Numbered from the stretch's first letter, positions 1-8,945 are shown. The stretch is DNA of 37,080 nucleotides from Oscillospiraceae bacterium (GCA_015065295.1 SVQN01000023.1:1-37080); one strand, 5' to 3'. Numbers and translations are program-made. The notes: a model not told the origin generated them from the sequence alone.

Positions 1-456
1 GGAGCAGCATTTACGGCAGCGTGTATGGCTGTCGGGCAATCGTCCACTTTGGATATGCTGATGTATTATGATGCAAGACCGTGTGCGTTCTGCGGTATGT
101 TTGATTTTTATACCTATCGTCCGCTGAAAGGTTATTATCCCTTTGTCATGTATTCCCGGCTGTATCAGCTCGGCACATATGTGGAATGCGCTTCGGATGA
201 CGATGATTTGTATGTAACGGCAGCAGCCGGAGAAGATGAATACGGACTGATGCTGACACATTACCGCAAAGATAAAGTTCAGGCAGATAAAACAGCCAGC
301 CTGTACATTACCGGTGTACCGGACGGGACCTGGCAGGCAGAAATTCTGGATCGGGATCATACGATGGAAAAACGATCTGTGACAACGGAAAACGGTGTGA
401 TGGAACTGCAGATGCCGGAGGATTGTGTTATCCTTCTGACAAGAAGCAGAGAATAG
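1..456 (+). CDS. C-terminal part of a glycoside-hydrolase-like protein (partial)
   Basis: The reading frame is open to the left edge, so the gene begins outside the window; 151 codons plus a stop are visible. The visible part runs from the end of a barrel-like domain (residues around SSTLDMLMYYDARPC and MFDFYTYRPLKGYYPF) into a short beta-rich tail ending in ILLTRSRE. From memory this pattern resembles the C-terminal region of GH39-like or related clan-A glycoside hydrolases of gut Clostridia; this is family recall, not a search. The catalytic acid/base and nucleophile would lie upstream and cannot be seen. The internal ATG at 25 has no convincing ribosome binding site, which supports a truncated gene. 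It is convergent with rnr and shares a terminator with it. I am confident it is coding and moderately confident of the class. Confidence 0.55.
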   Translation, partial: GAAFTAACMAVGQSSTLDMLMYYDARPCAFCGMFDFYTYRPLKGYYPFVMYSRLYQLGTYVECASDDDDLYVTAAAGEDEYGLMLTHYRKDKVQADKTASLYITGVPDGTWQAEILDRDHTMEKRSVTTENGVMELQMPEDCVILLTRSRE

Positions 457-481
457 AACAGGGAACTCACCATATAAAAAC

Positions 482-513
482 AGCAGGAACGCTTGTTACA
501 GGCGTTCCTGCTT
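482..513. terminator. Bidirectional intrinsic terminator between the hydrolase and rnr
   Basis: An 11-bp perfect stem (AGCAGGAACGC / GCGTTCCTGCT) with a 9-nt loop lies between two convergent genes. Read on the minus strand it is followed by a T-rich run (TGTTTTTATAT), which fits termination of rnr. On the plus strand only three Ts follow. Confidence 0.75.
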
Positions 514-517
514 TGCA

Positions 518-2698
518 TCAATCCCGTTTCGGTTCAAACGTAATCTTCCCCGCGGCAATATCGACATCGTACAATACCGCCGTCAGCCGACTGCCGAGCG
601 TATACACCACCCCGTCCGCCGCCAGCGTCATGAATTCGTCGTTCACCTTTGCATCCTTCCAGCACGCCGCCGGAATGAATCCTTCCACCAGATTGTCGCA
701 CTGGACGAACATTCCGCTGCGGATGACCGAGCAGACCGTCACGTCAAATTCCTGACCGAGCTTGTCCGACATATAGATCGCCATATACAGGTCGGTGATG
801 TCCCGTTCCGCCGTCTGTGCGCGCAGTTCCGCGTCACTCGACGATACCCCGCGGTCGTATGCTGCCGATGCCAGTTCGCCGACGCAGGTTTTGTCAGCAT
901 CGCCGCTGAACCGGTCGAGATACGGCAGTCCGGTCTTTTCCAGCACCGTCGTGATGACCGTGTGGACAAACAGGTCGGGATACCGCCGGATCGGGGAAGT
1001 GAAATGGCAGTACACCGGTGCGCCCAGTCCGAAATGCGGCGCGCAGACCGACTGGTATTTCGCTTTCATCATGCTCCGTAGAAGCACCGTCGAGACGATC
1101 CCGCCGATTCCGCGTTCGTCCGCTTCGTCGAGAATGTCCATCAGCTTTGCCGACAGCGCGGCGATTTCCTTCATGGAAACGGGCGCGTCGTCCTCATCGT
1201 CCCGCAGACGTTTCGGGAGCTTTTCGTCCGTATAGATTCCGCGCGTGTCCAGTCCGAGATTATGCGCGAATACGGCGAATGCCTGCATTTTTTCACGGTC
1301 GGGCTTGTCGTGCGTCCGGTACAGACAGGGAAGACCGAGCGTTTTCAGCGTTTCCGCAACGCCGTAGTTTGCCTGAAGCATGAACTGTTCGATCAGCTTT
1401 TCGCCGTCCCCGCGTTCTCTGCGGACGATGTCCACGGGCTTTCCTTCGCCGTCGAGCAGGATGACCGCCTCACTGTCTTCCAGTTCCATCACGCCGCGTT
1501 CCCGGCTGTTTTCCGCGAGAATCCGGTAAAGTTCGTGCATTTCCGTCAGCATCGGATAAACTTCGCGGTATTTGTCGTAATATACGCTCGCTTCTCCGTC
1601 AGCAAACAGGGCGTTGACCTCGTCATACACGCCGCGCACGGTGCTTCGGATGAGGGATTTGAAAATTTTCGTACGCACACGCCGTCCGTCGGGAGCGAGC
1701 GTGATTTCCGCGGAGAGGGCATATTTGTCCGTTCCCGCGTTCAGGGAACACGCGCCGTTCGAGAGGGATTCCGGCAGCATCGGCACCACCTTGTCGGTGA
1801 AATAAACGCTTGTGCCGCGTTCGCGCGCTTCGTATTCGGTCGGCGTATTCTGCCGGACATAGTGCGACACATCCGCGATATGCACGCCGAGAACCCAGTT
1901 TCCGCCGTCGCGTTCGAGCGAAATGGCGTCGTCGAGGTCTTTTGCTCCGGCACCGTCGATCGTGAGAATGAGTTTGTCCCGCAAATCCACGCGGTTTTCA
2001 ACAGGAGCAATTTTTTCCGCCGAAACTTCATCCGCGTGACGGAGAACCGCTTCCGGGAATTCCGTACGGATGCCGTTTGAATAAAGGATTGCCGCATAGT
2101 TTGCATCTTTGGTCAGCGCACTGCCGAAGACGTTCGCAATTTCGCCCATTGTGTCAAAATACGGCATATCGTACGGACCGCGCACCGAGATCGAACGGGT
2201 ACGGGTGAAAAATTCCTCTTCATACGGACGGACTTCCACCTTCAGCAGGTCGGAATTCGCGTCGCACACCGCATCGGCGGCGGTTTCGGGGATGTAGATT
2301 GTCACGCCGAACCGCTTGCTGTCCGGCACAACGTAGGAATAGCCGCGTTTCCGGTGAAGCGTCCCGATGATGGAGTCACACGCGAACTCCACATCTGCAA
2401 CTTCACCCTCGATTTTTTCACCTTCCGCACGTCCGCCCAATTTCACTTTGATCCGGTCGCCGGACATTGCGCCCATCGTCATGCGCGGCGGAATAAAAAT
2501 ATCCGGCAGTCCGTAATCCTCGTCGGGGATGCAGAAGCCGAAGCCGCGTCCGCTGTAGGCGAAGGTACCTTCGACGGTCACGTCAAAGGAGGTTTTGTTT
2601 TTGAAGTCGTGACGACGTCGTCTGGCGTTTTTCACCTTGCGGTCGCCGGTTACGATCTTGCGGAAGTCCTGTTTTTTGGTTTTGATTCTGTTGGACAA
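518..2698 (-). CDS. rnr: Ribonuclease R (RNB-family 3'-5' exoribonuclease)
   Basis: This 726-residue protein is the processive 3'-5' exoribonuclease that degrades structured RNA and helps with rRNA and tmRNA quality control. The N-terminus is basic (KNARRRRHDFKNK), followed by cold-shock/OB domains (about residues 35-200), then the RNB catalytic domain with the signature LTIDGAGAKDLDDAISL, whose aspartates bind the catalytic magnesium, and a C-terminal S1 domain (about 640-720). Length is normal for RNase R. The start is TTG at 2698: AAGGAG lies 6 nt upstream and no in-frame ATG fits better. In many Bacillota rnr follows secG and precedes smpB. Here secG is upstream but has its own terminator, an R repeat separates them, and smpB does not follow. 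Confidence 0.95.
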   Translation of the reverse strand: MSNRIKTKKQDFRKIVTGDRKVKNARRRRHDFKNKTSFDVTVEGTFAYSGRGFGFCIPDEDYGLPDIFIPPRMTMGAMSGDRIKVKLGGRAEGEKIEGEVADVEFACDSIIGTLHRKRGYSYVVPDSKRFGVTIYIPETAADAVCDANSDLLKVEVRPYEEEFFTRTRSISVRGPYDMPYFDTMGEIANVFGSALTKDANYAAILYSNGIRTEFPEAVLRHADEVSAEKIAPVENRVDLRDKLILTIDGAGAKDLDDAISLERDGGNWVLGVHIADVSHYVRQNTPTEYEARERGTSVYFTDKVVPMLPESLSNGACSLNAGTDKYALSAEITLAPDGRRVRTKIFKSLIRSTVRGVYDEVNALFADGEASVYYDKYREVYPMLTEMHELYRILAENSRERGVMELEDSEAVILLDGEGKPVDIVRRERGDGEKLIEQFMLQANYGVAETLKTLGLPCLYRTHDKPDREKMQAFAVFAHNLGLDTRGIYTDEKLPKRLRDDEDDAPVSMKEIAALSAKLMDILDEADERGIGGIVSTVLLRSMMKAKYQSVCAPHFGLGAPVYCHFTSPIRRYPDLFVHTVITTVLEKTGLPYLDRFSGDADKTCVGELASAAYDRGVSSSDAELRAQTAERDITDLYMAIYMSDKLGQEFDVTVCSVIRSGMFVQCDNLVEGFIPAACWKDAKVNDEFMTLAADGVVYTLGSRLTAVLYDVDIAAGKITFEPKRD

Positions 2699-2777
2699 TG
2701 GTTACTCCTTGAAAAATTTTATAATTCTATCGTTTGCAGAATCCGGGATTTTATCCGCCGTATAAACAGCGTAAATC

Positions 2778-2897
2778 CTTCAAATTTGCACAGACTCTGT
2801 AATTTTTTATCGTCGGAACGTTTTTTGAAAGGGGGGCGGCGGAGATTCCCTCCGGGAACTCCAAACTTTTTTCTGAAAAAGTTTTCCCCGAGAAACA
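2778..2897 (-). repeat. R-family palindromic repeat, copy R1 (degenerate)
   Basis: Read on the minus strand, the element starts with CTCGGGG and a decayed hairpin (GGGGAAAACTTTTT, AAAAAAGTTT), continues with CCCCCCTTTCAAAAAACG and an A/T-rich spacer, and ends with a box reading GTGCAAATTTGAAGG. The distal half aligns closely with copy R2 (CAGAG..GTGCAGATTTGAAG). It lies between secG and rnr, just after the secG terminator. Confidence 0.75.
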
Positions 2898-2910
2898 CCT
2901 CCCTCACCAA

Positions 2911-2942
2911 CAAAAAAGCGGAACACATGGCTCCGCTTTTTG
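2911..2942 (-). terminator. Intrinsic terminator of secG
   Basis: On the minus strand AAAAAGCGGA pairs with TCCGCTTTTTT around an 8-nt loop and runs into a T tract, about 10 nt after the secG stop codon. secG therefore has its own 3' end before rnr. Confidence 0.85.
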
Positions 2943-2952
2943 TCGTTTTCAG

Positions 2953-3327
2953 TTACGGTTCGGTTACTTCGCCTTCTTCAGCGTGATCGTGGTCGTGTTC
3001 TTCCACAGCGGCACCGTCGGTAACGGTTTCGCCGAGAGCTTCGGTAACAGCAGACGCGTCAGCAACGGGCGCGGTGTAGCTGCTCAGGTCAATGGTATCC
3101 TGCATGAAGTAGGACACGAGAACGAGGAGAGCGAACACGATTGCAACAACGGTGGTCAGCTTGGACAGCTTGTTATTGATAGAAGAGCCCTTTTCCTTGC
3201 CGAAGAAAGTGTCCGCACCGCCGGAGATAACACCGGACAGGTTGTGGCTCTTACCCTGCTGCATGAGAACAGCAACGATAAGGAAGAGTGCGGCAATGAT
3301 CAGAACAATACCAATAGCGATTTGCAT
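2953..3327 (-). CDS. secG: Protein translocase subunit SecG with acidic, His-rich tail
   Basis: SecG is the small accessory membrane subunit of the SecYEG protein-export channel. There are two membrane helices, at about residues 3-22 and 55-76. Between them is the conserved cytoplasmic loop (MQQGKSHNLSGVISGGADTFFGKEKG), which identifies the family. The protein has 124 residues against roughly 75-80 usually. The extra 40 residues form an acidic tail containing EEHDHDHAEEGE. With the usual SecG topology both termini are extracytoplasmic, so the tail would lie outside the membrane. GGAGG lies 8 nt before the ATG, and a sigma-A-type promoter precedes it. Confidence 0.93.
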   Translation of the reverse strand: MQIAIGIVLIIAALFLIVAVLMQQGKSHNLSGVISGGADTFFGKEKGSSINNKLSKLTTVVAIVFALLVLVSYFMQDTIDLSSYTAPVADASAVTEALGETVTDGAAVEEHDHDHAEEGEVTEP

Positions 3328-3391
3328 CTTTTTGCCTCCGATAAATCGTTATAGTATAACCATGATACGGTTATAAGAACTTAGCCTATCT

Positions 3392-3420
3392 ATTGTATCA
3401 CAGAATACCGGAAAAAGCAA
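3392..3420 (-). promoter_or_regulatory. Sigma-A-type promoter of secG
   Basis: The minus strand reads TTGCTT-N17-TACAAT with an extended -10 (TGATACAAT), about 65 nt before the secG start. The leader contains a small inverted repeat, ATAACC/GGTTAT. The -35 overlaps the terminator of the upstream gene. Confidence 0.65.
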
Positions 3421-3449
3421 TACTTTTTTGAAAAAAGTATTGCTTTTTG
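3415..3449 (-). terminator. Intrinsic terminator of the ceramidase-like gene
   Basis: A perfect inverted repeat (AAGCAATACTTTTTT / AAAAAAGTATTGCTT) follows the stop codon of the upstream minus-strand gene by about 18 nt and ends in a run of Ts. Confidence 0.8.
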
Positions 3450-3466
3450 AAATTTTATCGGATTGG

Positions 3467-4936
3467 TTATTTTCCGGCTTCGTTCAGAGCTTTCAGCGTT
3501 GCCTCAAAGGCTTCGGCGATGCGGTGCGCTGTACGGATGCCGAGGGAGTTGGTTTCCTCATAATGGTTTTCGCCCTTGTGGTCGTCGATCTTGTCAAAAT
3601 ACGGGGCCTCTTCGGACAGCAGGAAGTCGTTCGGCGGGACAATGTAGCCGATTTCGTCGTTCGCAAGTCCGCAGATCAGCAGATTGCCGTAGCCGTACTG
3701 TGCGGCGATTTCCACAAGAGGCATCGGATTTTCGTTTTCCGGAGAGGCGGCGATCGTATCGTCAAAATATCCGCCGTAGACCAGTTCGGGGAAAATTTCG
3801 CCCGGAATCAGCGTCAGCGTGAGATTGCCGAGCGTGACAACCGACATTTCGGTTTCGAGCGCGTAGCCGGTGTCGCTTTCGGCAGGAACTGCCGACGTGT
3901 CAAGAATACCGAGGAAGCGGTAATACATGAATGCCGTGTTGTCAAGCGGAGCGGTGAAGCAGGTACGCGCGGCGGTCATCACCGGTTCCACGACGACTTC
4001 GTCCGCTTCCGGAATGGCGAGCAGGTAGTCTGCCATGCGGCGGCCTGTGTAGTGCATATTTTCCTCGTAGGTGACAAAGCCCATTTCCTGACAGAAATCG
4101 CGGGTCATCAGCAGACCGCCGATTGCCGCAGGCATATACATCATGTTGTCGCCGGTTTCCGCTTTGAAGATATTCGACATTTCGCCCGGGAAGTCGCGGC
4201 TCAGAAACGTGTTGTCCCCGCGCAGGGATTCCGCGTGCGCCGTGTAGGAAATGATGCGGGTACCGTCCGAACCATCGTCCGGCTTGAAGCGGAGCTGATG
4301 CAGGAAGGGGTCGTAAACCTGCGGATCACGCGAATCGCGCAGGGAATCAACCGTTTCGGCGGAACTGTAGGTCAGCGTACCGGTACGGCGGTTTTCGTAT
4401 GCCTGGCAGGCGGCGTCAAACGCACCTTCCACGAGAATCTGCTGGAAGTCCGAATTTTTGCCTTCCATGCAGACCGGCCCCCAGAGACCAAGCGTGTCGA
4501 TCCCGGCATGGGTGTGGGTTGCGTAGATGTGAACGACCGCGCATCCCCATTCGGCGCACTTGGCCGCCAGATCGGTGCGGATGTCGTTCACCGTCTTGCT
4601 CGACAGGGCAATGCAGTCGATCCCGATCAGAAGAACGCCTTCACCGCCGCAGTCCAGCCAGACTGCCGACGCGCGCTGTTCGTCGAGGATGTAGTCGATT
4701 TCCCAGCCCTGATTGTAGCCGGCGATATAGATCGGTTCGTCGGAATCTTCCGGATAGGGCAGAATCGCCTGTCCGAAGCCGACCGTCCACTGAGCGGAGG
4801 TTTCGGAGGACGGATTGGTTAAATCAAAAACTTCCGTAGTCATGGTATCTCCCGAAGCACATCCTGCGAAAAGGGGCAGTCCGAGGACGAGCACCAGCAG
4901 GAGGGCAAGATATTTGATAAAAGCAGTATGTTTCAT
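3467..4936 (-). CDS. Lipoprotein related to neutral/alkaline ceramidase N-terminal domain
   Basis: This 489-residue exported protein has a lipoprotein signal peptide (hydrophobic LALLLVLVLGLPLF, then lipobox FAGC), so it is probably anchored on the outer face of the membrane. The mature part starts with a motif seen in neutral/alkaline ceramidases and related metal-dependent amidohydrolases: VGFGQAILPYP, then LLIGIDCIAL, and IYATHTHAG, whose histidines are expected zinc ligands. A true ceramidase is longer and has a C-terminal immunoglobulin-like domain, which is absent, so the substrate is uncertain. A GTG lies three codons further upstream, but it falls inside the ribosome binding site (GAGGTGA), so the ATG at 4936 is preferred. 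It lies about 10 nt downstream of a small membrane-protein gene, probably in one transcript. Confidence 0.75.
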   Translation of the reverse strand: MKHTAFIKYLALLLVLVLGLPLFAGCASGDTMTTEVFDLTNPSSETSAQWTVGFGQAILPYPEDSDEPIYIAGYNQGWEIDYILDEQRASAVWLDCGGEGVLLIGIDCIALSSKTVNDIRTDLAAKCAEWGCAVVHIYATHTHAGIDTLGLWGPVCMEGKNSDFQQILVEGAFDAACQAYENRRTGTLTYSSAETVDSLRDSRDPQVYDPFLHQLRFKPDDGSDGTRIISYTAHAESLRGDNTFLSRDFPGEMSNIFKAETGDNMMYMPAAIGGLLMTRDFCQEMGFVTYEENMHYTGRRMADYLLAIPEADEVVVEPVMTAARTCFTAPLDNTAFMYYRFLGILDTSAVPAESDTGYALETEMSVVTLGNLTLTLIPGEIFPELVYGGYFDDTIAASPENENPMPLVEIAAQYGYGNLLICGLANDEIGYIVPPNDFLLSEEAPYFDKIDDHKGENHYEETNSLGIRTAHRIAEAFEATLKALNEAGK

Positions 4937-4946
4937 TTGTGTCACC

Positions 4947-5426
4947 TCACAGCAGTCCGGCTAAAGCATCCAGATTTTCGGCGAGCGAGAAAGCAAGATC
5001 GGAAAAACGGATGTCATTTACTTCCGTCAGAAGGATCGAAACGGCAAGCGATACGACGAACAGCAGCAGTCCCACCAGAACGGCAAGAACGATGCTGACA
5101 ACAAAGCGTGCGCCGCCATGCTTCCGGCCGGTCCGCAGAATCATTCCGACTCCGAACGAAAATACGAGGGCGAGAATCGAGGGGATGAGTGCGTGAACTT
5201 CCAGAACCGCGTGATCAAGCGCAGCAAAGACTTCGGCAAACAGTCCCATGGTATAGTCATCTTCGGAAAGGGAGAGGAAGATATTGTCAATGTTACGGAT
5301 TATGGTAGCGGCGAGCGAGCTGCTCAGGATTGTGAGCAGAATGGCGGCGAGCAGGACATAGACGAAAAAGAGTTTCCAGCTCATCGTACGGCGCGGGATC
5401 GGTAGGGGTATGGACGAATCGTTCAT
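4947..5426 (-). CDS. Three-helix membrane protein of unknown function
   Basis: The product has 159 residues and no family I recognise. Hydrophobic segments lie at about residues 17-40 (LFFVYVLLAAILLTILSSSLA), 80-96 (LIPSILALVFSFGVGMIL) and 108-132 (VVSIVLAVLVGLLLFVVSLAVSILL). Charged loops separate them, including an acidic loop (LSEDDY). AAGGAG stands 8 nt before the ATG. It ends just before the ceramidase-like lipoprotein gene and is probably co-transcribed with it, so the two may act together at the membrane; that is inference. No signal for a catalytic domain is visible. Confidence 0.75.
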   Translation of the reverse strand: MNDSSIPLPIPRRTMSWKLFFVYVLLAAILLTILSSSLAATIIRNIDNIFLSLSEDDYTMGLFAEVFAALDHAVLEVHALIPSILALVFSFGVGMILRTGRKHGGARFVVSIVLAVLVGLLLFVVSLAVSILLTEVNDIRFSDLAFSLAENLDALAGLL

Positions 5427-5537
5427 AAATACAGCTCCTTTTTTGATGGAAATTTGGAATATGAAAATATTTTATCATAATTTCGGCGAAAATGGAAGAA
5501 GAAGAAGCGATTTTAATGTAAAATTTATAAAATACTA

Positions 5538-5566
5538 TTGAAATCATAGCGAAGATATATTAAAAT
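5538..5566 (+). promoter_or_regulatory. Sigma-A-type promoter of the cotH-family gene
   Basis: TTGAAA-N17-TAAAAT lies about 65 nt before the start codon, in a very A/T-rich divergent intergenic region (5427-5631). The minus strand of the same region carries TGATAAAAT, a possible extended -10 for the gene starting at 5426, with a poor -35. Confidence 0.7.
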
Positions 5567-5631
5567 TATGGATATCCTTGTGATTTTATAAAATTAAACT
5601 ATTCTTAAAATTATCGGAGGTTTTCCATACA

Positions 5632-8600
5632 ATGAAAAAGGCAAACTCCCCGTTCCGGATTTCCGCTCTCGCTCTGCTGACGGCGGCACTTCTTCTCCCG
5701 GGGACCTTCCTTTCCTGCGAAAAGACCAAGCCGATCACACCCGTCCCGGCGGAAACCGTTGAGGATGCGGCTCCTTCGGCGGACAGTTCTTCCGGCGATA
5801 CGGCTGAGGAAGAACCGGCGGCAGTCGAGAAAAAGCCCGACGGCACCGTGGACAGCGATGCGGATTCGCTGGAAGGAATCAAGATCCGTTCGGCAGCCGA
5901 TCTGGGGAAGATCGGGAAAAACGCAAAATACCCCATCGACGGGGACTATGTTCTCGTTGCGGATATTGATATGTCTGCGTCGCACTTCACTCCCATCGGC
6001 GGTGCCGCAAGTGAATGCGGGATTGTAGCCGGCGACAATGTGTTCAGCGGTACGTTTGACGGACGCGGACACACCATCACCGGTCTGAAGATCAACGTGA
6101 CGGCATCCCAGCGCGTCCACGTTGGTCTGTTCGGATCGGTCGGCTCCCGCAAGAAGGACGATCCGGCGATTGTCAAGAATCTCATCCTGAAGGATGTCAA
6201 TGTCAAGGGTACCGCAAACAGCAGCGCGACCTACGGCGTTCTCTGCGGACAGGTGTCCGGTCATGCGGTGATCGACAACATCTCGATTATCTCCGGTACG
6301 CTGGACGTGGAAAACGGTTCCGGCGATATTCTCGGGATCGGCTCGCTCATCGGGCAGTGCCGAACCAAGACCGACACCGGCTGCTCCAACGAAACGATCC
6401 ACATTTCCAACATCTTCACGAATGTGGACGTAACCGGCGACAACAACGGCAATGCCAACTATACGAGCGGTCTGATCGGGCGTATCCGCGCTTCCGATCT
6501 CGGTTCTCTCAAGAACGTTCTCCAGCTCGGTACGGTTGTCCATGAAGGCGGCGAAGGCAATGCCATCACCGGCGGCGACTCCGATGTCCGCGATATGGAA
6601 AACGTGTACTACCTCACCGGCGTCGGCAAGGAACACCGCGGCATCGGTCAGGCGAAGTCCTACGAATCCCTCTGCGGCGGCAATCTGCCGATGGACGAGA
6701 ATTACTGGCATCTGGAAGACGGTCTGTACCCGCTTCCCAAGGATACATACGAAAGCCCGCTGTTCTCCGTTCTCGATTTTGTCACCGTGACCCTTGCGGA
6801 CGGTGAAACGGCGGACAAGGTCGAATCCAACTTCACGCTGGTCGATGAAGTCATGGGCAAGAAGATCACATGGAAGACCAGCGATGAATCCGTTGTGAAG
6901 ATCGACGGCAAGAACGCAAAGGTCACCAGGCCCGAATTCGGTTATGCGGATGTAACCATTACCGCCCGTGCGGACGGCATTATGAAGCCCTTTGATCTGC
7001 GGATTTTCTCCGGCGTTGTCGGCTATATTGAACGCGAAGGCGATACGCTGGTGGCGAAGAATTATCCGGAAAACTCCACGTTCAAGTGGATTATCAAGAA
7101 CGCGGCGAGCGGCGCAACGCTCGGTACGACCTCCACGAAGGACGGAACCTATACGCTTCAGGCACGCGACGAAAACAGCATGGTGACCGTTCAGGTCGAA
7201 GGTCACGAAGACGCGGTTTATTACCACAGCAGCATCCCGACCTTCTACATCGAAAGCAAGGCGGCGTACTATGACATTTCCAAGGGCGGCTACAGCAGTG
7301 CGAAGCTCGAAATCATGACCACGCCGGAATTTGCGGACACAAAGTATGACGGCGATATGCTGATTAAGCTGCGCGGGAACTCGACGGCTTATCAGGCAAA
7401 GCGTCCGTTCCGCATCAAGCTCGACAGCAAAGCGGCTCTGTTCGGCATGGAGGAAAGCAAGCACTGGTGCCTCCTTGCGAACGTCTACGACCGCACCAAC
7501 CTCCGCAACAAGATTTCCTATGACTTCGGTATGGATCTCGGACTTGCAACCTGTGAATCCACGTTCGTCAATGTAATCTTCAACGGCGAATACTACGGTA
7601 TGTATCAGCTTACGGAAGCGATCCGTGCGGAACCCGGACGTGTGGACATCTTCAACTGGGAAGAAGAAGCCGAAGACGTTGCCAAGGCGATTGCCAAGAA
7701 GGAAGGCCTCTCCAAGGAAGACCGCGACAAGCTCGAGGACAATCTGACAAAGAATCTTGAGTGGATCACGTCCGGCAAGTTCGGCAACTATACCATTTCC
7801 GATTATGTGGACACCTCCGATTACGACATTACCGGCGGTTATCTCATCGAAAACGACTTCTATTACGATGAAGCGTCCAAGTTTACGACCAAAAACGACA
7901 TGAAGCTCCAGCTCCAGAATCCGGAATATCTCCGTTCCAATGACGATATGATGAATTATCTCAAGGACTATATTCAGGATATGGAAGACGCGATCTATTC
8001 CGCGAACCGTTTGAATGCCGACGGCAAACATTATTCCGAATACATGGATGTACCGTCCTTCATCGACTTCTGGATGGTCAACGAAGTGTTCAAGAACGTC
8101 GAGCTTCTGTACAAGAGCTGCTACCTCTACAAGGATGTCGGCGGCCTGATTACTTGGGGCCCGATCTGGGATATGGACTGGACGTCCGGCAACCACGTCA
8201 ACCTCGGCGGCAACGGCGGCAAGTACAATACCTGGTGGCACAGCGAAAGCCAGGACCGCGAATACTGGTACCGTGCGCTGTACAATGACCCGTGGTTCGT
8301 CCTCCAGCTCTACGAACGCTGGTACGAAATCCAGGGCAGCATCGACAAGGTAATGGAACAGTTCGACTACTGGGCAGAAGAAATCGCCGGCCCCGCTGCA
8401 ATCGACAATACCCGTTGGGGCTACGACTGGACCTACACCAAGGAAGTCGAAACGCTCCGCAAGTGGCTGATCGACCGCCGCGAATGGATGCAGAAGCAGA
8501 TGGAAACGCCGGAAAGCCTCGTGGAATCCTTCGGCTACTATCTGGAATCCAAGAAGATCGAGATCGCATCCGTGAGTGAAGGCGCAGGCTTCTATGACCT

Positions 8601-8856
8601 GACGCTGAAAATCGCGGACGACAAGATCAAGTCCGTCGATCTGCTCATCAACGGCAAGCTCGTCCGCAGCGAAGCGGTTTCCGACGGTACGGTGCTCCGG
8701 ATCGAAGCCTCCGAACTGCGCGAAGCAGGAAAGTACAACTCCATCGAAGTCCTCGCCAAGAAGGAAGACGGCAGCTACATCATCAACAAGCGTCGTCAGG
8801 GACAGAACGGTACTTCGGCAATGGAAGCGGACTATGTGTATATTATCAATAAATAA
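5632..8856 (+). CDS. CotH-kinase-family surface lipoprotein with GLUG-like repeats
   Basis: The product has 1074 residues. The N-terminus is a lipoprotein signal (ALALLTAALLLPGTFLSC). Residues about 75-360 contain GLUG-type beta-helical repeats (GTFDGRGHTITGLKI, HVGLFGSVG, TSGLIGRI). An Ig-like segment follows at about 385-460, with ITWKTSDESVVKIDG. A CotH kinase domain then runs from about 575 to 870: LRGNSTAYQAKRPFRIKL, LANVYDRTNLRNKISYDF, YYGMYQLTEAIR and the catalytic-type WGPIWDMDWTSGN. The C-terminus is another beta domain. CotH proteins are atypical kinases known from spore coats and surface adhesins, and are also found linked to extracellular matrix or cellulosome-like modules. GGAGG lies 11 nt before the ATG. 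The gene has its own promoter and terminator. The substrate is unknown; an anchored surface role is inferred from the lipobox. Confidence 0.88.
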   Translation: MKKANSPFRISALALLTAALLLPGTFLSCEKTKPITPVPAETVEDAAPSADSSSGDTAEEEPAAVEKKPDGTVDSDADSLEGIKIRSAADLGKIGKNAKYPIDGDYVLVADIDMSASHFTPIGGAASECGIVAGDNVFSGTFDGRGHTITGLKINVTASQRVHVGLFGSVGSRKKDDPAIVKNLILKDVNVKGTANSSATYGVLCGQVSGHAVIDNISIISGTLDVENGSGDILGIGSLIGQCRTKTDTGCSNETIHISNIFTNVDVTGDNNGNANYTSGLIGRIRASDLGSLKNVLQLGTVVHEGGEGNAITGGDSDVRDMENVYYLTGVGKEHRGIGQAKSYESLCGGNLPMDENYWHLEDGLYPLPKDTYESPLFSVLDFVTVTLADGETADKVESNFTLVDEVMGKKITWKTSDESVVKIDGKNAKVTRPEFGYADVTITARADGIMKPFDLRIFSGVVGYIEREGDTLVAKNYPENSTFKWIIKNAASGATLGTTSTKDGTYTLQARDENSMVTVQVEGHEDAVYYHSSIPTFYIESKAAYYDISKGGYSSAKLEIMTTPEFADTKYDGDMLIKLRGNSTAYQAKRPFRIKLDSKAALFGMEESKHWCLLANVYDRTNLRNKISYDFGMDLGLATCESTFVNVIFNGEYYGMYQLTEAIRAEPGRVDIFNWEEEAEDVAKAIAKKEGLSKEDRDKLEDNLTKNLEWITSGKFGNYTISDYVDTSDYDITGGYLIENDFYYDEASKFTTKNDMKLQLQNPEYLRSNDDMMNYLKDYIQDMEDAIYSANRLNADGKHYSEYMDVPSFIDFWMVNEVFKNVELLYKSCYLYKDVGGLITWGPIWDMDWTSGNHVNLGGNGGKYNTWWHSESQDREYWYRALYNDPWFVLQLYERWYEIQGSIDKVMEQFDYWAEEIAGPAAIDNTRWGYDWTYTKEVETLRKWLIDRREWMQKQMETPESLVESFGYYLESKKIEIASVSEGAGFYDLTLKIADDKIKSVDLLINGKLVRSEAVSDGTVLRIEASELREAGKYNSIEVLAKKEDGSYIINKRRQGQNGTSAMEADYVYIINK

Positions 8857-8883
8857 AGTCCCGTAAATTTGGACAAATCCATA

Positions 8884-8920
8884 AAAACGGAGGGAACGAC
8901 AAAAGTCGCCCTCCGTTTTT
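8884..8920 (+). terminator. Intrinsic terminator of the cotH-family gene
   Basis: AAAACGGAGGG pairs with CCCTCCGTTTT, with a nested CGAC/GTCG inner hairpin, followed by a T-rich tail. It lies about 28 nt after the stop codon. Confidence 0.88.
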
Positions 8921-8945
8921 GTTGTTGATTTAGACAAATATACCA

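Noticed and set aside
518-3327. A secG-rnr operon
   Set aside because: The gene order fits, but secG is followed by a strong terminator and then repeat R1, so rnr probably has a separate start, although I could not identify its promoter with confidence.
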